Assembly (NCBI RefSeq): GCF_900115295.1
Contig: NZ_FOVZ01000001.1
Location: 310,001-374,000, forward strand
DNA length: 64,000 nucleotides
DNA from: Sphingomonas sp. OK281
Lineage (GTDB): Bacteria; Pseudomonadota; Alphaproteobacteria; Sphingomonadales; Sphingomonadaceae
Direction: 5' to 3'
The translations under genes were made by a program, and so were the position numbers. The notes under the pieces are model-generated. The model saw only the letters and a program-made list of their open reading frames with translations, made no database searches and was not told where the DNA came from. Below, in pieces: positions 1-7,020 of the stretch. Within the stretch, counting starts at the first letter, position 1. Every line of letters starts with the position of its first letter.

Positions 1-488
1 TTGTTCTTCCACTGGTCGATCAGCCCCGCGAGGCTGCGCGTCGGGAAGCGTTTCTCGTCGATGTCCGCGGCGAGGATGAGCTGCTTCAACAACCGCAACT
101 GGTCGTCGGTGTCGAGGATGGTGAAGTTCGACTGCAACCCCACGAGTTCGGCGTGGCGACGCAGCATCTTCGCGGCGATCGCGTGGAAGGTGCCGAGCCA
201 CGGCATCCCCTCGACCGCGTCGCCGACCAGCCGTCCGACCCGCTCGCGCATCTCGCGCGCGGCCTTGTTGGTGAAGGTGACGCTGAGGATTTCGGACGGC
301 CACGCCTTCTTCGTGAAGATCAGGTGTGCAAGCCGCGCGGTCAGCGCAGCCGTCTTGCCGGTGCCGGCGCCGGCGATGATCAGCACAGGGCCGTCGGTGG
401 TCAGCACCGCCTCGCGCTGCGGCGGATTGAGGCCGCGGAGATACGGTGGTTCTGCTTGCGCGTCGGACGAGTGGGCGATCTGGTTCAC
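1..488 (-). CDS. UvrD/PcrA-type DNA helicase, N-terminal part
   Basis: The N-terminal 162 residues of a superfamily 1A ATP-dependent 3'-5' DNA helicase, acting in the cytoplasm in excision repair or in removing proteins from DNA. Read on the minus strand it shows the Q-motif region (LNPPQREAV), Walker A (AGAGTGKTAAL), motif Ia (SVTFTNKAAREMRERV) and GTFHAIAAKMLRR, all in family order. The gene is cut by the window edge. The start is a GTG at 488, about 21 residues before the Q-motif; no strong ribosome-binding site precedes it and no other in-frame start is visible. UvrD, PcrA and Rep cannot be separated from this part. The family is certain. Confidence 0.92.
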   Translation of the reverse strand, partial: MNQIAHSSDAQAEPPYLRGLNPPQREAVLTTDGPVLIIAGAGTGKTAALTARLAHLIFTKKAWPSEILSVTFTNKAAREMRERVGRLVGDAVEGMPWLGTFHAIAAKMLRRHAELVGLQSNFTILDTDDQLRLLKQLILAADIDEKRFPTRSLAGLIDQWKN

Positions 489-588
489 CGGTGAACAGGT
501 AGGGAACGGCGGCCGATCGGGCAAGCACTTGGTCTTGTCGGCACGACGGCATGCAGTAGGATAACGGTGCGTGGCTGGGAGATGCCGG

Positions 589-1773
589 ATGGACCGACGT
601 GACGTGATTCGAATGCTGGCGGTTGCCGGCGGAGGCATCGCGATCGACACGATTGGCATGGGACGCGCGATCGCGGCCGAGCCTGGGCGCGTGCTGGTCA
701 GTAAAATTGCGCTGATCGACAGCCGGGTCGTCATGGCGCTGAAGATCGGCGATGCTGGACCCTATCTGTTCGCGATCGACACCGGCGGCTTTCTTAGCCT
801 GATCGACAACGGCCTGGCGAAATCGCTGAAACTGACCTCGACCGGCATGACCAGAGCCTCGGGCGTCGGGGGGCGGACGACCATGCCCGTCTATCTCGCG
901 CGTGACATCGTGTTCGGCGGGGGCGTACGGCAGAACGCAGTCGCCTTCGCCGGGATCGATTTCGGATTTCACGGCGACGTGAGGGGGACGCTCGCCGCCG
1001 GGATCTTGACCACGATGGACAGCGACCTCGATATCGAGGCCGGGGAGTGGCGGACCTATCCCGACGGACACCCGCCCCGCACGGGCTATTACCGGATCGA
1101 GTCCGCGATCAGCGATATCGCGTCGGGAAGCGGACCGGGCGCCGGATCGCGGCATCTGTACGGAAGTGCGACGGTCGGGGGCAAGGGGCTGCGCTTCCTG
1201 CTCGATACTGGTGCGCCTGGCGGATTGTCACTGGATCAACCGACTGCACGGGCGCTTGGATTGTGGAACGACACGCAGCCTTATGCGCCGGTGCGACCGC
1301 GTGGGATCGGCGGACAAGCCGGGATCGCCAGGATCGTGCGCGCTGCCAGCTTCACCTTCGGCGATGCGCAGTTCGACCGCCCGTTGGTGATGCTGCGCGG
1401 CAATGGCGACATGCGGGCGCGGGTAAACGGCATCATCGGGTTGCAGGTGCTGCGACAGTTCAACCTGTCGACGGACGTGCGGGCACGGGCGCTCTGGGTC
1501 AAGCGACACGCCATCGCCGATGCCTCGGAAGAGCGCTATGGGATGTCGGGGCTGTGGATCGACCGGGAGGGCGAGCGAATGACGGTGGCCGCAGTCGGTA
1601 CGGGCAGCCCCGCGGCGGCGGCAGGCATCACGATTGGCGACCGGATCGTCGGCGAGCCGTTTCCCACGGTGATCCGCAAGATCAGCGGCGCGCCGGGCTC
1701 ATCGGTCACTCTGTCGGTAGAGCGAGGCGGCGCCACGTCGGATCGTACCTTCGTCCTGAAGCCGTTCCTGTAA
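589..1773 (+). CDS. Exported retropepsin-like aspartic protease with PDZ-like end
   Basis: A 394-residue protein with two aspartic-protease lobes in one chain: DTGG at about residue 64 and DTGAPGG at about residue 206, each followed by hydrophobic strands as in bacterial retropepsin-like proteins. Near residues 340-355 a GSPAAAAGITIGDRIV stretch matches the carboxylate-binding part of a PDZ domain. The N terminus (RR at residues 3-4, then a hydrophobic segment to about residue 30) looks like a twin-arginine signal, so a periplasmic location is inferred. The ATG at 589 is chosen because GGGAG lies 7 bases upstream; a GTG at 571 is in frame but has no such site. The gene stands alone and its substrate is unknown. 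Confidence 0.82.
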   Translation: MDRRDVIRMLAVAGGGIAIDTIGMGRAIAAEPGRVLVSKIALIDSRVVMALKIGDAGPYLFAIDTGGFLSLIDNGLAKSLKLTSTGMTRASGVGGRTTMPVYLARDIVFGGGVRQNAVAFAGIDFGFHGDVRGTLAAGILTTMDSDLDIEAGEWRTYPDGHPPRTGYYRIESAISDIASGSGPGAGSRHLYGSATVGGKGLRFLLDTGAPGGLSLDQPTARALGLWNDTQPYAPVRPRGIGGQAGIARIVRAASFTFGDAQFDRPLVMLRGNGDMRARVNGIIGLQVLRQFNLSTDVRARALWVKRHAIADASEERYGMSGLWIDREGERMTVAAVGTGSPAAAAGITIGDRIVGEPFPTVIRKISGAPGSSVTLSVERGGATSDRTFVLKPFL

Positions 1774-2450
1774 GCGGATTCCACGCGATGGCGTGGAGGA
1801 GCTAGTGAACATCGGGGGCAGACGATCATGAGGACATCGACCGGGCGGCGCTACTGCGGCGGGATCCGCTAAGAAGCCGGGGACGTGCCGAGTTTCACAC
1901 CTGTGCCATTGCAGTGATTGCCAGCGCAGCTGGGGCACCGATGGTCGGGTGGATCGCGTTCGAGACCGGATAAATGCGGGTAACGGGAAATTCGGTGACC
2001 TAACGAGTCGTCGGCGAGCGGCAGGCGGTAGTTTTGCGGACGCTGCGGGACAGGGCTGTCCTATACCAACGATGGATATTTGCCGGGCATCCTCGACGTG
2101 CAGTCGTGCACGCTCGACGATCCCAGGGCCGTTCAGCCAGGCGCGCGCATTGAGGTCGTCGATCGGCTGGCATAACCTGGCGTCACAGCGGCGCTATCGG
2201 CGTTCGAGCGGTATCCAGCGATGTGACGCAGGGCCGTTCGCAAGGTTCATGACCCGATGCGGCGAACTGCAGTGGTGGCGTCTAACCGTCGCCGAACCGT
2301 CGCGCGAGCGTCATGAAGCGCGTCTAGGGGATGCGCAGCGACGTGGTTCGTCGTCGGAGTGGCCGCATCCAGAAAGGCTTCCCGACGTGCAGGCGCCGTC
2401 GCCCGCAGGCCGATGCCTGCGGACCGCAGGACCATTCGAGGAACATCATC
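1774..2450 (+). other. Long intergenic region without a convincing gene
   Basis: 677 bases between the protease and the UrcA gene. Open frames exist on both strands, but none has a ribosome-binding site, a recognisable domain or protein-like composition. Apart from the hairpin just before the UrcA gene I see nothing definable. It may hold the UrcA promoter and decayed sequence. Confidence 0.55.
2403..2422 (+). promoter_or_regulatory. Hairpin upstream of the UrcA gene
   Basis: A perfect 8-base-pair stem (CCGCAGGC / GCCTGCGG) with a CGAT loop ends 28 bases before the UrcA start codon. It could be a leader structure of the transcript. A regulatory role is inference. Confidence 0.4.
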
Positions 2451-2780
2451 ATGAAGCTTTTCATCAGCGTCGCTTCGGCGACGATCGTCGGCGCGTGCCT
2501 GTTCTCGGCTGGCGCGTCAGCCAGTTCAGTGCGTGAGCCAGTGTCGGTCCGCGTGTCGCGCGCCGGCCTCGATCTCACCAGCGACGCCGGGCGGACTGCG
2601 TTCCAGCGCCGGCTGCGTTCGGCGATCGCCAGCGCCTGTCAGTCACGCGCCGGCGGCCTTGCCGCGCTCGCCGACGCGCACCAGTGCCGCGCGGAAATGA
2701 CCGCCGACGCGAGCGTGAAGATGGCCGCGCTGTTCGGACGCACCGGCACACAGCTCGCCAGCATCGGTGTGGCTCGCTAA
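2451..2780 (+). CDS. UrcA family protein
   Basis: A 109-residue exported protein of the UrcA family, common in sphingomonads and Caulobacter and of unknown function. It has a signal peptide (MKLFISVASATIVGACLFSA, cleaved around ASA-S), then the family signature VRVSRAGLDLTSDAGR, then a helical segment with two cysteines (SACQSR and HQCRAE) about 30 residues apart that may form a disulfide. The start at 2451 has GAGGAAC upstream. UrcA proteins contain a conserved pair of cysteines, which fits. It is followed by a hairpin/repeat and stands as a single gene. Confidence 0.85.
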   Translation: MKLFISVASATIVGACLFSAGASASSVREPVSVRVSRAGLDLTSDAGRTAFQRRLRSAIASACQSRAGGLAALADAHQCRAEMTADASVKMAALFGRTGTQLASIGVAR

Positions 2781-2818
2781 GCCAGCGCGGGCGATCGATC
2801 GGCCGCCCGCGGCAGGAC

Positions 2819-2854
2819 CTACCGATCCTCCCCCGCCAAGGGGAGGATCGGTAG
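2819..2854 (+). repeat. Palindromic intergenic repeat, likely terminator
   Basis: A perfect 15-base-pair inverted repeat (CTACCGATCCTCCCC and its complement) around a 6-base loop. It lies 38 bases after the UrcA stop and probably terminates that gene. The core GATCCTCCCC/GGGGAGGATC recurs near 4621-4740 and at 10010-10036, marking a dispersed repeat family. There is no T-run after it. Confidence 0.7.
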
Positions 2855-2897
2855 GGCCGACGTCCCAAATCAGGCCGAACCATCGCTTGATCTGTAT

Positions 2898-2915
2898 CTG
2901 TCATAAGATTGTCAT
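2898..2915 (+). promoter_or_regulatory. Pho box (PhoB binding site) upstream of the phosphate transporter
   Basis: Two 7-base direct repeats, CTGTCAT and TTGTCAT, separated by the AT-rich spacer AAGA, giving the 11-base period of a PhoB site. The site ends 23 bases before the transporter start codon. Match to the PhoB consensus and the target gene (phosphate uptake) agree, so regulation by PhoR/PhoB under phosphate limitation is likely. Confidence 0.72.
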
Positions 2916-2938
2916 CGTAAGGGCCGACTGCACATTCC

Positions 2939-4609
2939 ATGGCAACCTCCACATTTGCACCCGACACGCTGACGGCTGATTCGAGCGCTGCGGCGTCGGC
3001 GCCGCATACCGGTCCCAAGCTCGATCATTCGCTGCACCCGGCGGGGCGGTGGATATTCCTCGCCGTGCTGATCGGCGGACTCGCCTATGCCGGGGTCAGC
3101 ATCGCCTTCGACACCGCGCAAGTCGGCGAGACTCTCGCGGGTGGCGCGTTCGCGTTCCTAGCGCTCGCGCTGCTGATCGCACTCGGGTTCGAGTTCGTGA
3201 ACGGGTTCCACGATACTGCAAACGCGGTCGCTACCGTCATTTACACGCACTCGATGCCCGCACCGCTCGCGGTCGTGTGGTCCGGGTTCTTCAACTTCCT
3301 CGGGGTGATGCTGTCGTCGGGTGCGGTGGCGTATTCGATCGTCACGCTGCTGCCGGTCGACCTGATCCTCAACGTCGGCAGCGTCGGCGGGTTCGCGATG
3401 ATCTTCGCGCTGTTGCTCGCGGCGATCTTGTGGAACCTCGCGACCTGGGCGGTCGGACTGCCGAATTCGTCGAGCCATGCGCTGATCGGCTCGATCCTCG
3501 GCGTCGGTCTCGCCAACCAGCTCATCAACGGCGGTGGCGCGGACGGCACGTCGGGCGTCGACATGGTACAGGTCTGGAAGGTCCTTTCCGCACTCGCGTT
3601 CAGCCCGATCGTCGGATTCGTCGGCGCGCTGTTGCTGCTGCTGGTGATGAAACGGTTCCTGCGCGACAAGAAGCTGTACGAGGCGCCGGAGGGCCAGACG
3701 CCACCGCCGCGCGGCATTCGTGCGCTGCTGATCGGCACCTGCACCGCGGTCAGCTTCGCGCATGGCAGCAATGACGGGCAGAAGGGCATGGGGCTGATCA
3801 TGCTCATCCTCATCGGCTGCGCGCCGACCGCCTACGCGCTCAACCGGACGATGCCCGAGAGCGCGATGCCTGCGTTCGTGCAGACGGCACAGGCGGCAGC
3901 GGTCGCGTACCGCGCGCATGCCGACGGCGCGCCGGCCGATGTCGGCACGTCGCGCGCGCAGGTCACCAAGGCCTTGAAGACCAAGCAGGTCGCCGACCCG
4001 GTCATCTATGGCGCACTGGCGACATTGTCGGATGATGTGTCGAGCCGGATCGAGGGCTATGGATCGCTCGGCAAGGTGCCCGCTGCAGCGACGCCGAACC
4101 TGCGCAACGACATGTACCTCGTGCTCGATACGACCAAGCTTATCGCCGAGGACAAGTCCGCACAGAGCCGCTTCACCGCGCAGGAGATCACGACGCTCAA
4201 GAGCTACAATAGCGGGCTCGAACAGGGCACGCGGTACATCCCGACCTGGGTGAAGGTCACCGTCGCGCTGGCGCTGGGGTTGGGGACGATGGTCGGATGG
4301 AAGCGGATCGTCGTCACCGTCGGCGAGCGGATCGGCAAGACGCACCTGACCTACGGCATGGGAGCGTCGGCCGAGCTGGTCGCGGCGGCGACGATCCTGC
4401 TGGCGGTGAGATACGGCATGCCGGTATCGACCACGCATATCCTGTCATCGGGCGTTGCTGGCGCAAGCGTCGCGAATGGCGCCGGGTTGCAGCGTCGCAC
4501 TGTCATGAACATGGCACTGGCCTGGGTGATGACGCTGCCGGTGGCCATGCTGCTGTCGGGCGGGCTGTACTGGCTGCTGCTGACGTTGGCGCATACGCTG
4601 GGGTATTGA
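2939..4609 (+). CDS. pit: Inorganic phosphate transporter, PiT family
   Basis: A 556-residue inner-membrane symporter of the PiT family (TC 2.A.20) that brings in phosphate, probably as a metal-phosphate complex, with protons or sodium. The duplicated family signatures are visible: GFEFVNGFHDTANAVAT near residue 83 and AHGSNDGQKGMG near residue 278, plus GLPNSSSHALIGS and VSTTHILSSGV in the membrane part. An approximately 120-residue hydrophilic insertion (about residues 300-430) splits the two membrane halves. The ATG at 2939 sits just behind a Pho box; its ribosome-binding site is weak. The gene is monocistronic and followed by a palindromic repeat cluster. Confidence 0.93.
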   Translation: MATSTFAPDTLTADSSAAASAPHTGPKLDHSLHPAGRWIFLAVLIGGLAYAGVSIAFDTAQVGETLAGGAFAFLALALLIALGFEFVNGFHDTANAVATVIYTHSMPAPLAVVWSGFFNFLGVMLSSGAVAYSIVTLLPVDLILNVGSVGGFAMIFALLLAAILWNLATWAVGLPNSSSHALIGSILGVGLANQLINGGGADGTSGVDMVQVWKVLSALAFSPIVGFVGALLLLLVMKRFLRDKKLYEAPEGQTPPPRGIRALLIGTCTAVSFAHGSNDGQKGMGLIMLILIGCAPTAYALNRTMPESAMPAFVQTAQAAAVAYRAHADGAPADVGTSRAQVTKALKTKQVADPVIYGALATLSDDVSSRIEGYGSLGKVPAAATPNLRNDMYLVLDTTKLIAEDKSAQSRFTAQEITTLKSYNSGLEQGTRYIPTWVKVTVALALGLGTMVGWKRIVVTVGERIGKTHLTYGMGASAELVAAATILLAVRYGMPVSTTHILSSGVAGASVANGAGLQRRTVMNMALAWVMTLPVAMLLSGGLYWLLLTLAHTLGY

Positions 4610-4620
4610 GACGTGTTCGA

Positions 4621-4740
4621 TCCTCCCCTGTGAGGGGAGGTGGCTGGCTCTTGCCAGACGGAGGGGTGTCGACCTTAGCTAAGGTCGGATACCCCTCCGT
4701 CAGTCCTGCGGGCCTGCCACCTCCCTCGATGGGGGAGGAT
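4621..4740 (+). repeat. Composite nested palindromic repeat element
   Basis: 120 bases built of nested inverted repeats: CCTCCCCT/AGGGGAGG (4622-4640); GAGGTGGC (4637-4644) with GCCACCTC (4716-4723); GACGGAGGGGT (4657-4667) with ACCCCTCCGTC (4691-4701); and a central 16-base perfect palindrome at 4671-4686. It starts and ends with the TCCTCCCC/GGGGAGGA core also found at 2819-2854 and 10010-10036. It looks like a REP/BIME-type mobile palindrome and may terminate the phosphate transporter transcript. Confidence 0.75.
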
Positions 4741-4786
4741 TTAGGTCGGCCGGAACCGGTCACTCGCGCCGCGGGTTGCCGGATCC

Positions 4787-5734
4787 ATGCGATTACGATG
4801 CTTGATCTGTGGGAACTGGGACTGGCTCGTGCGCGAGGACTGGTTCGAGTGTAGCCACTGCCGCCTGCTTGTACGTGACGTGAGCGAGGTCGGTGCGGTT
4901 GCAGACGAGATTGTCGCGCGGTTCGAAAGCGGGCTTGTCGACCTCCAGCGCGAACCGGCTGAGCGCTGGATGCTGGACCCCGCGGGGTTGCGCAACGCGG
5001 CGTGGCGGTTCGGGTTCGAGGTTGAGCCGGTCGCCGTTGCGCAGGGCGATGTCCGCTTTCCTCCCGATTACCGTTCGGCTCAGGCGCATTCGGCCCCCGC
5101 GACGACTGTGCCGCACGGTATAGGGCTCGGCATCATGGCGCGGCCCGCCGACGCCAACGACATCGTCGAGATCGCGACACGCTATCACACCGCGTTTGCC
5201 CGGATCGTCGTCCTGCTCGACGGCACGGCAGACGAAGCAGGGGAAATCGCAGCGCGGGTCCCGTGGATCGAGGTCGCCCACCACCCCCTCTCCGGCGACT
5301 TTGCTGCCCAGCGCAATCGTCTCCAGGACGCGATGCGGACTCGCTGGGTGTTGCAGATCGATACCGACGAGCGTCCTGATCGCGCCTTGATCGACTCGCT
5401 CGGCTGGCTGGTCGCCGCGGCGGATCGCGACGGGTTGCGCTCGCTCGGGTTGCCGCGCCGCAACCTCGTCGACGGGGTGCGGTCCGCGTCCTATCCGGAC
5501 ATCCAGTACCGCCTCAACCGCAGCGATATTCGCTTTGCGGGCCGCGTCCACGAGCGCCCGGTCGTGCCGTTCGTCGAGAGTTCGCTGGCGCTCGCGGGGG
5601 CGCTCGATCACCGGCTGGACGGCGAGCGGGTGCGCGAGCGGACGCGAATCTACGAGGCGATGTCGACCGGCGCTGGCCGGCCGGAGGACGAAGCGCTTTT
5701 GCTTGCCCCCTTCGATTCTATCGCGGTTCGATAG
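4787..5734 (+). CDS. GT2-like glycosyltransferase with N-terminal zinc-ribbon
   Basis: A 315-residue protein. The first 25 residues carry two CxxC knuckles (C5-C8 and C22-C25), a short zinc-ribbon pattern. From about residue 105 the chain looks like a family 2 glycosyltransferase: IVVLLDGTADEA, then LQIDTDERPD near residue 190, the likely metal/nucleotide-sugar-binding Asp motif, and later RFAGRVHERPVV, a pattern common in SunS-like GT2 enzymes. No signal or membrane segment is seen, so it is cytoplasmic. Its 3' end overlaps the convergent GT4 gene by 85 bases. It opens a cluster of five glycosyltransferase genes. No strong ribosome-binding site is seen. Acceptor and donor are unknown. Confidence 0.72.
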   Translation: MRLRCLICGNWDWLVREDWFECSHCRLLVRDVSEVGAVADEIVARFESGLVDLQREPAERWMLDPAGLRNAAWRFGFEVEPVAVAQGDVRFPPDYRSAQAHSAPATTVPHGIGLGIMARPADANDIVEIATRYHTAFARIVVLLDGTADEAGEIAARVPWIEVAHHPLSGDFAAQRNRLQDAMRTRWVLQIDTDERPDRALIDSLGWLVAAADRDGLRSLGLPRRNLVDGVRSASYPDIQYRLNRSDIRFAGRVHERPVVPFVESSLALAGALDHRLDGERVRERTRIYEAMSTGAGRPEDEALLLAPFDSIAVR

Positions 5735-6894
5735 ACCGCGGTCGTCTGCGCGGACAGGGTGTCGCGCGTGAACATCCCGGAGGCCTGGCGGCTCGCCGCG
5801 GCGTAATGCGCGCGTAAGGCCGGGTCTTCGATCAACCGCTGGACCTGGGCGGCGAGGTCGTCGCCGGTGCAGGCCTTGGCCAACAATCCGGCGCCGCTCT
5901 CGCCGATGAACAGCCGTGCGCTCGGGTCCTCGGTGCAGGCGACGACCGGTCGGCCGAACATCATCGCTTCCTGGTACACGAGGCCGAAACTCTCGTAGCG
6001 CGAGGGGGCGACGATGACGTGCGCGGCGCTCATCAGGTCATGCAACGTCGGTTCGTCGACACGGTGATGGCAGCGCAGCCGCGCTCGCGCGGTGGACGGA
6101 AGCGCCTTCAGGTCGTCCGCATGCACGCCGACGATCGTAAGGCGAAAATCGCGCATACCGGCATCTGCGCGCCGGGCGAGGATCCTCAGCGCCATGATAA
6201 GTGCGTCGAACCCCTTGCGGTGCTCGTCACGTCCGACGAACAGCAGTTCGATCGGCTGGTCCTCGGGAATATCATGCGGATAGGTCGCGGCCGTTCCTCG
6301 CGCCACGATCTCTGGGGGCAGGCTGAGGCCGATGACCGCGTGGTGCCCGACCGGCCCGGGGGCCTCTACACCGTACAACCGGGCGATCTTCTCGCCGTGA
6401 AGCTGCGTGTTCGAGATCAGTGCCTTGCTGAAGCGTGCGGACACTTTCTCGGCCAGCATTGCTGCGCGCCGATCGAACCGATCGCGGAGGCTCGTTACCG
6501 TCTCTGCCGAGGTCGCTGCGGGGGTCGAGTTGCGCGTCACCAGCGGCGCGGGCCCGGCAAGCGCGATCGCCAGCCCTGGCGCGTACCAGTTGGTTGCCTC
6601 CACCACGTCGAACGGCTCGCTACGGTGCGCGCGCGCGACCGCGCGGCGGAACGCGAACGGCGCAACCAGATGCCCTATCCCGGCAATCTTGCGCAGCCGC
6701 GCGGCTAGTGACCCCTCGCACAACCCGCAGCCGATGACTGAAACCCGACCATCGTGACTGTCTTCGCGCCGATCCATCGCGAAAACGCACACGTCGTTGC
6801 CTGAGTCCGCCAGCGACTGCGCAATCTCGCGCGCGGCTCGGGTAAGTCCACTCTTTTCAGGGGGATAGGCCCAGGTGAGTAAAGCTATCCTCAC
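5650..6894 (-). CDS. GT4 family glycosyltransferase
   Basis: A 414-residue retaining GT-B glycosyltransferase. It starts MRIALLTWAYPPEKSGLTRA, the usual N-terminal glycine-rich donor-side loop. LLFVGRDEHRKGFDALI opens the second Rossmann domain, and RYESFGLVYQEAMMFGRPVVA carries the E-x7-E motif (E301 and E309) that binds the nucleotide sugar. The last 25 residues are low-complexity and lie on the region overlapping the convergent GT2 gene. It is transcribed divergently from the sucrose-phosphate-synthase-like gene, with which it may share a promoter region (6895-7020). The sugar substrate cannot be told from sequence. Confidence 0.88.
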   Translation of the reverse strand: MRIALLTWAYPPEKSGLTRAAREIAQSLADSGNDVCVFAMDRREDSHDGRVSVIGCGLCEGSLAARLRKIAGIGHLVAPFAFRRAVARAHRSEPFDVVEATNWYAPGLAIALAGPAPLVTRNSTPAATSAETVTSLRDRFDRRAAMLAEKVSARFSKALISNTQLHGEKIARLYGVEAPGPVGHHAVIGLSLPPEIVARGTAATYPHDIPEDQPIELLFVGRDEHRKGFDALIMALRILARRADAGMRDFRLTIVGVHADDLKALPSTARARLRCHHRVDEPTLHDLMSAAHVIVAPSRYESFGLVYQEAMMFGRPVVACTEDPSARLFIGESGAGLLAKACTGDDLAAQVQRLIEDPALRAHYAAASRQASGMFTRDTLSAQTTAVYRTAIESKGASKSASSSGRPAPVDIAS

Positions 6895-7020
6895 GACCTG
6901 TGGTCGCTGGACGAACTGACCGTCAGCGAGAACGTGATAACCTGCGTCAATACAAAGGTTTTAAGTGTCATCGGCCCGGAACTCGGCAACCCTGCGAGCG
7001 GTTCCTTCGATGAATCACAG

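Noticed and set aside
1949..2536. Plus-strand frame overlapping the UrcA start
   Set aside because: Out of frame with the clear UrcA signal peptide and lacking any family or start signal.
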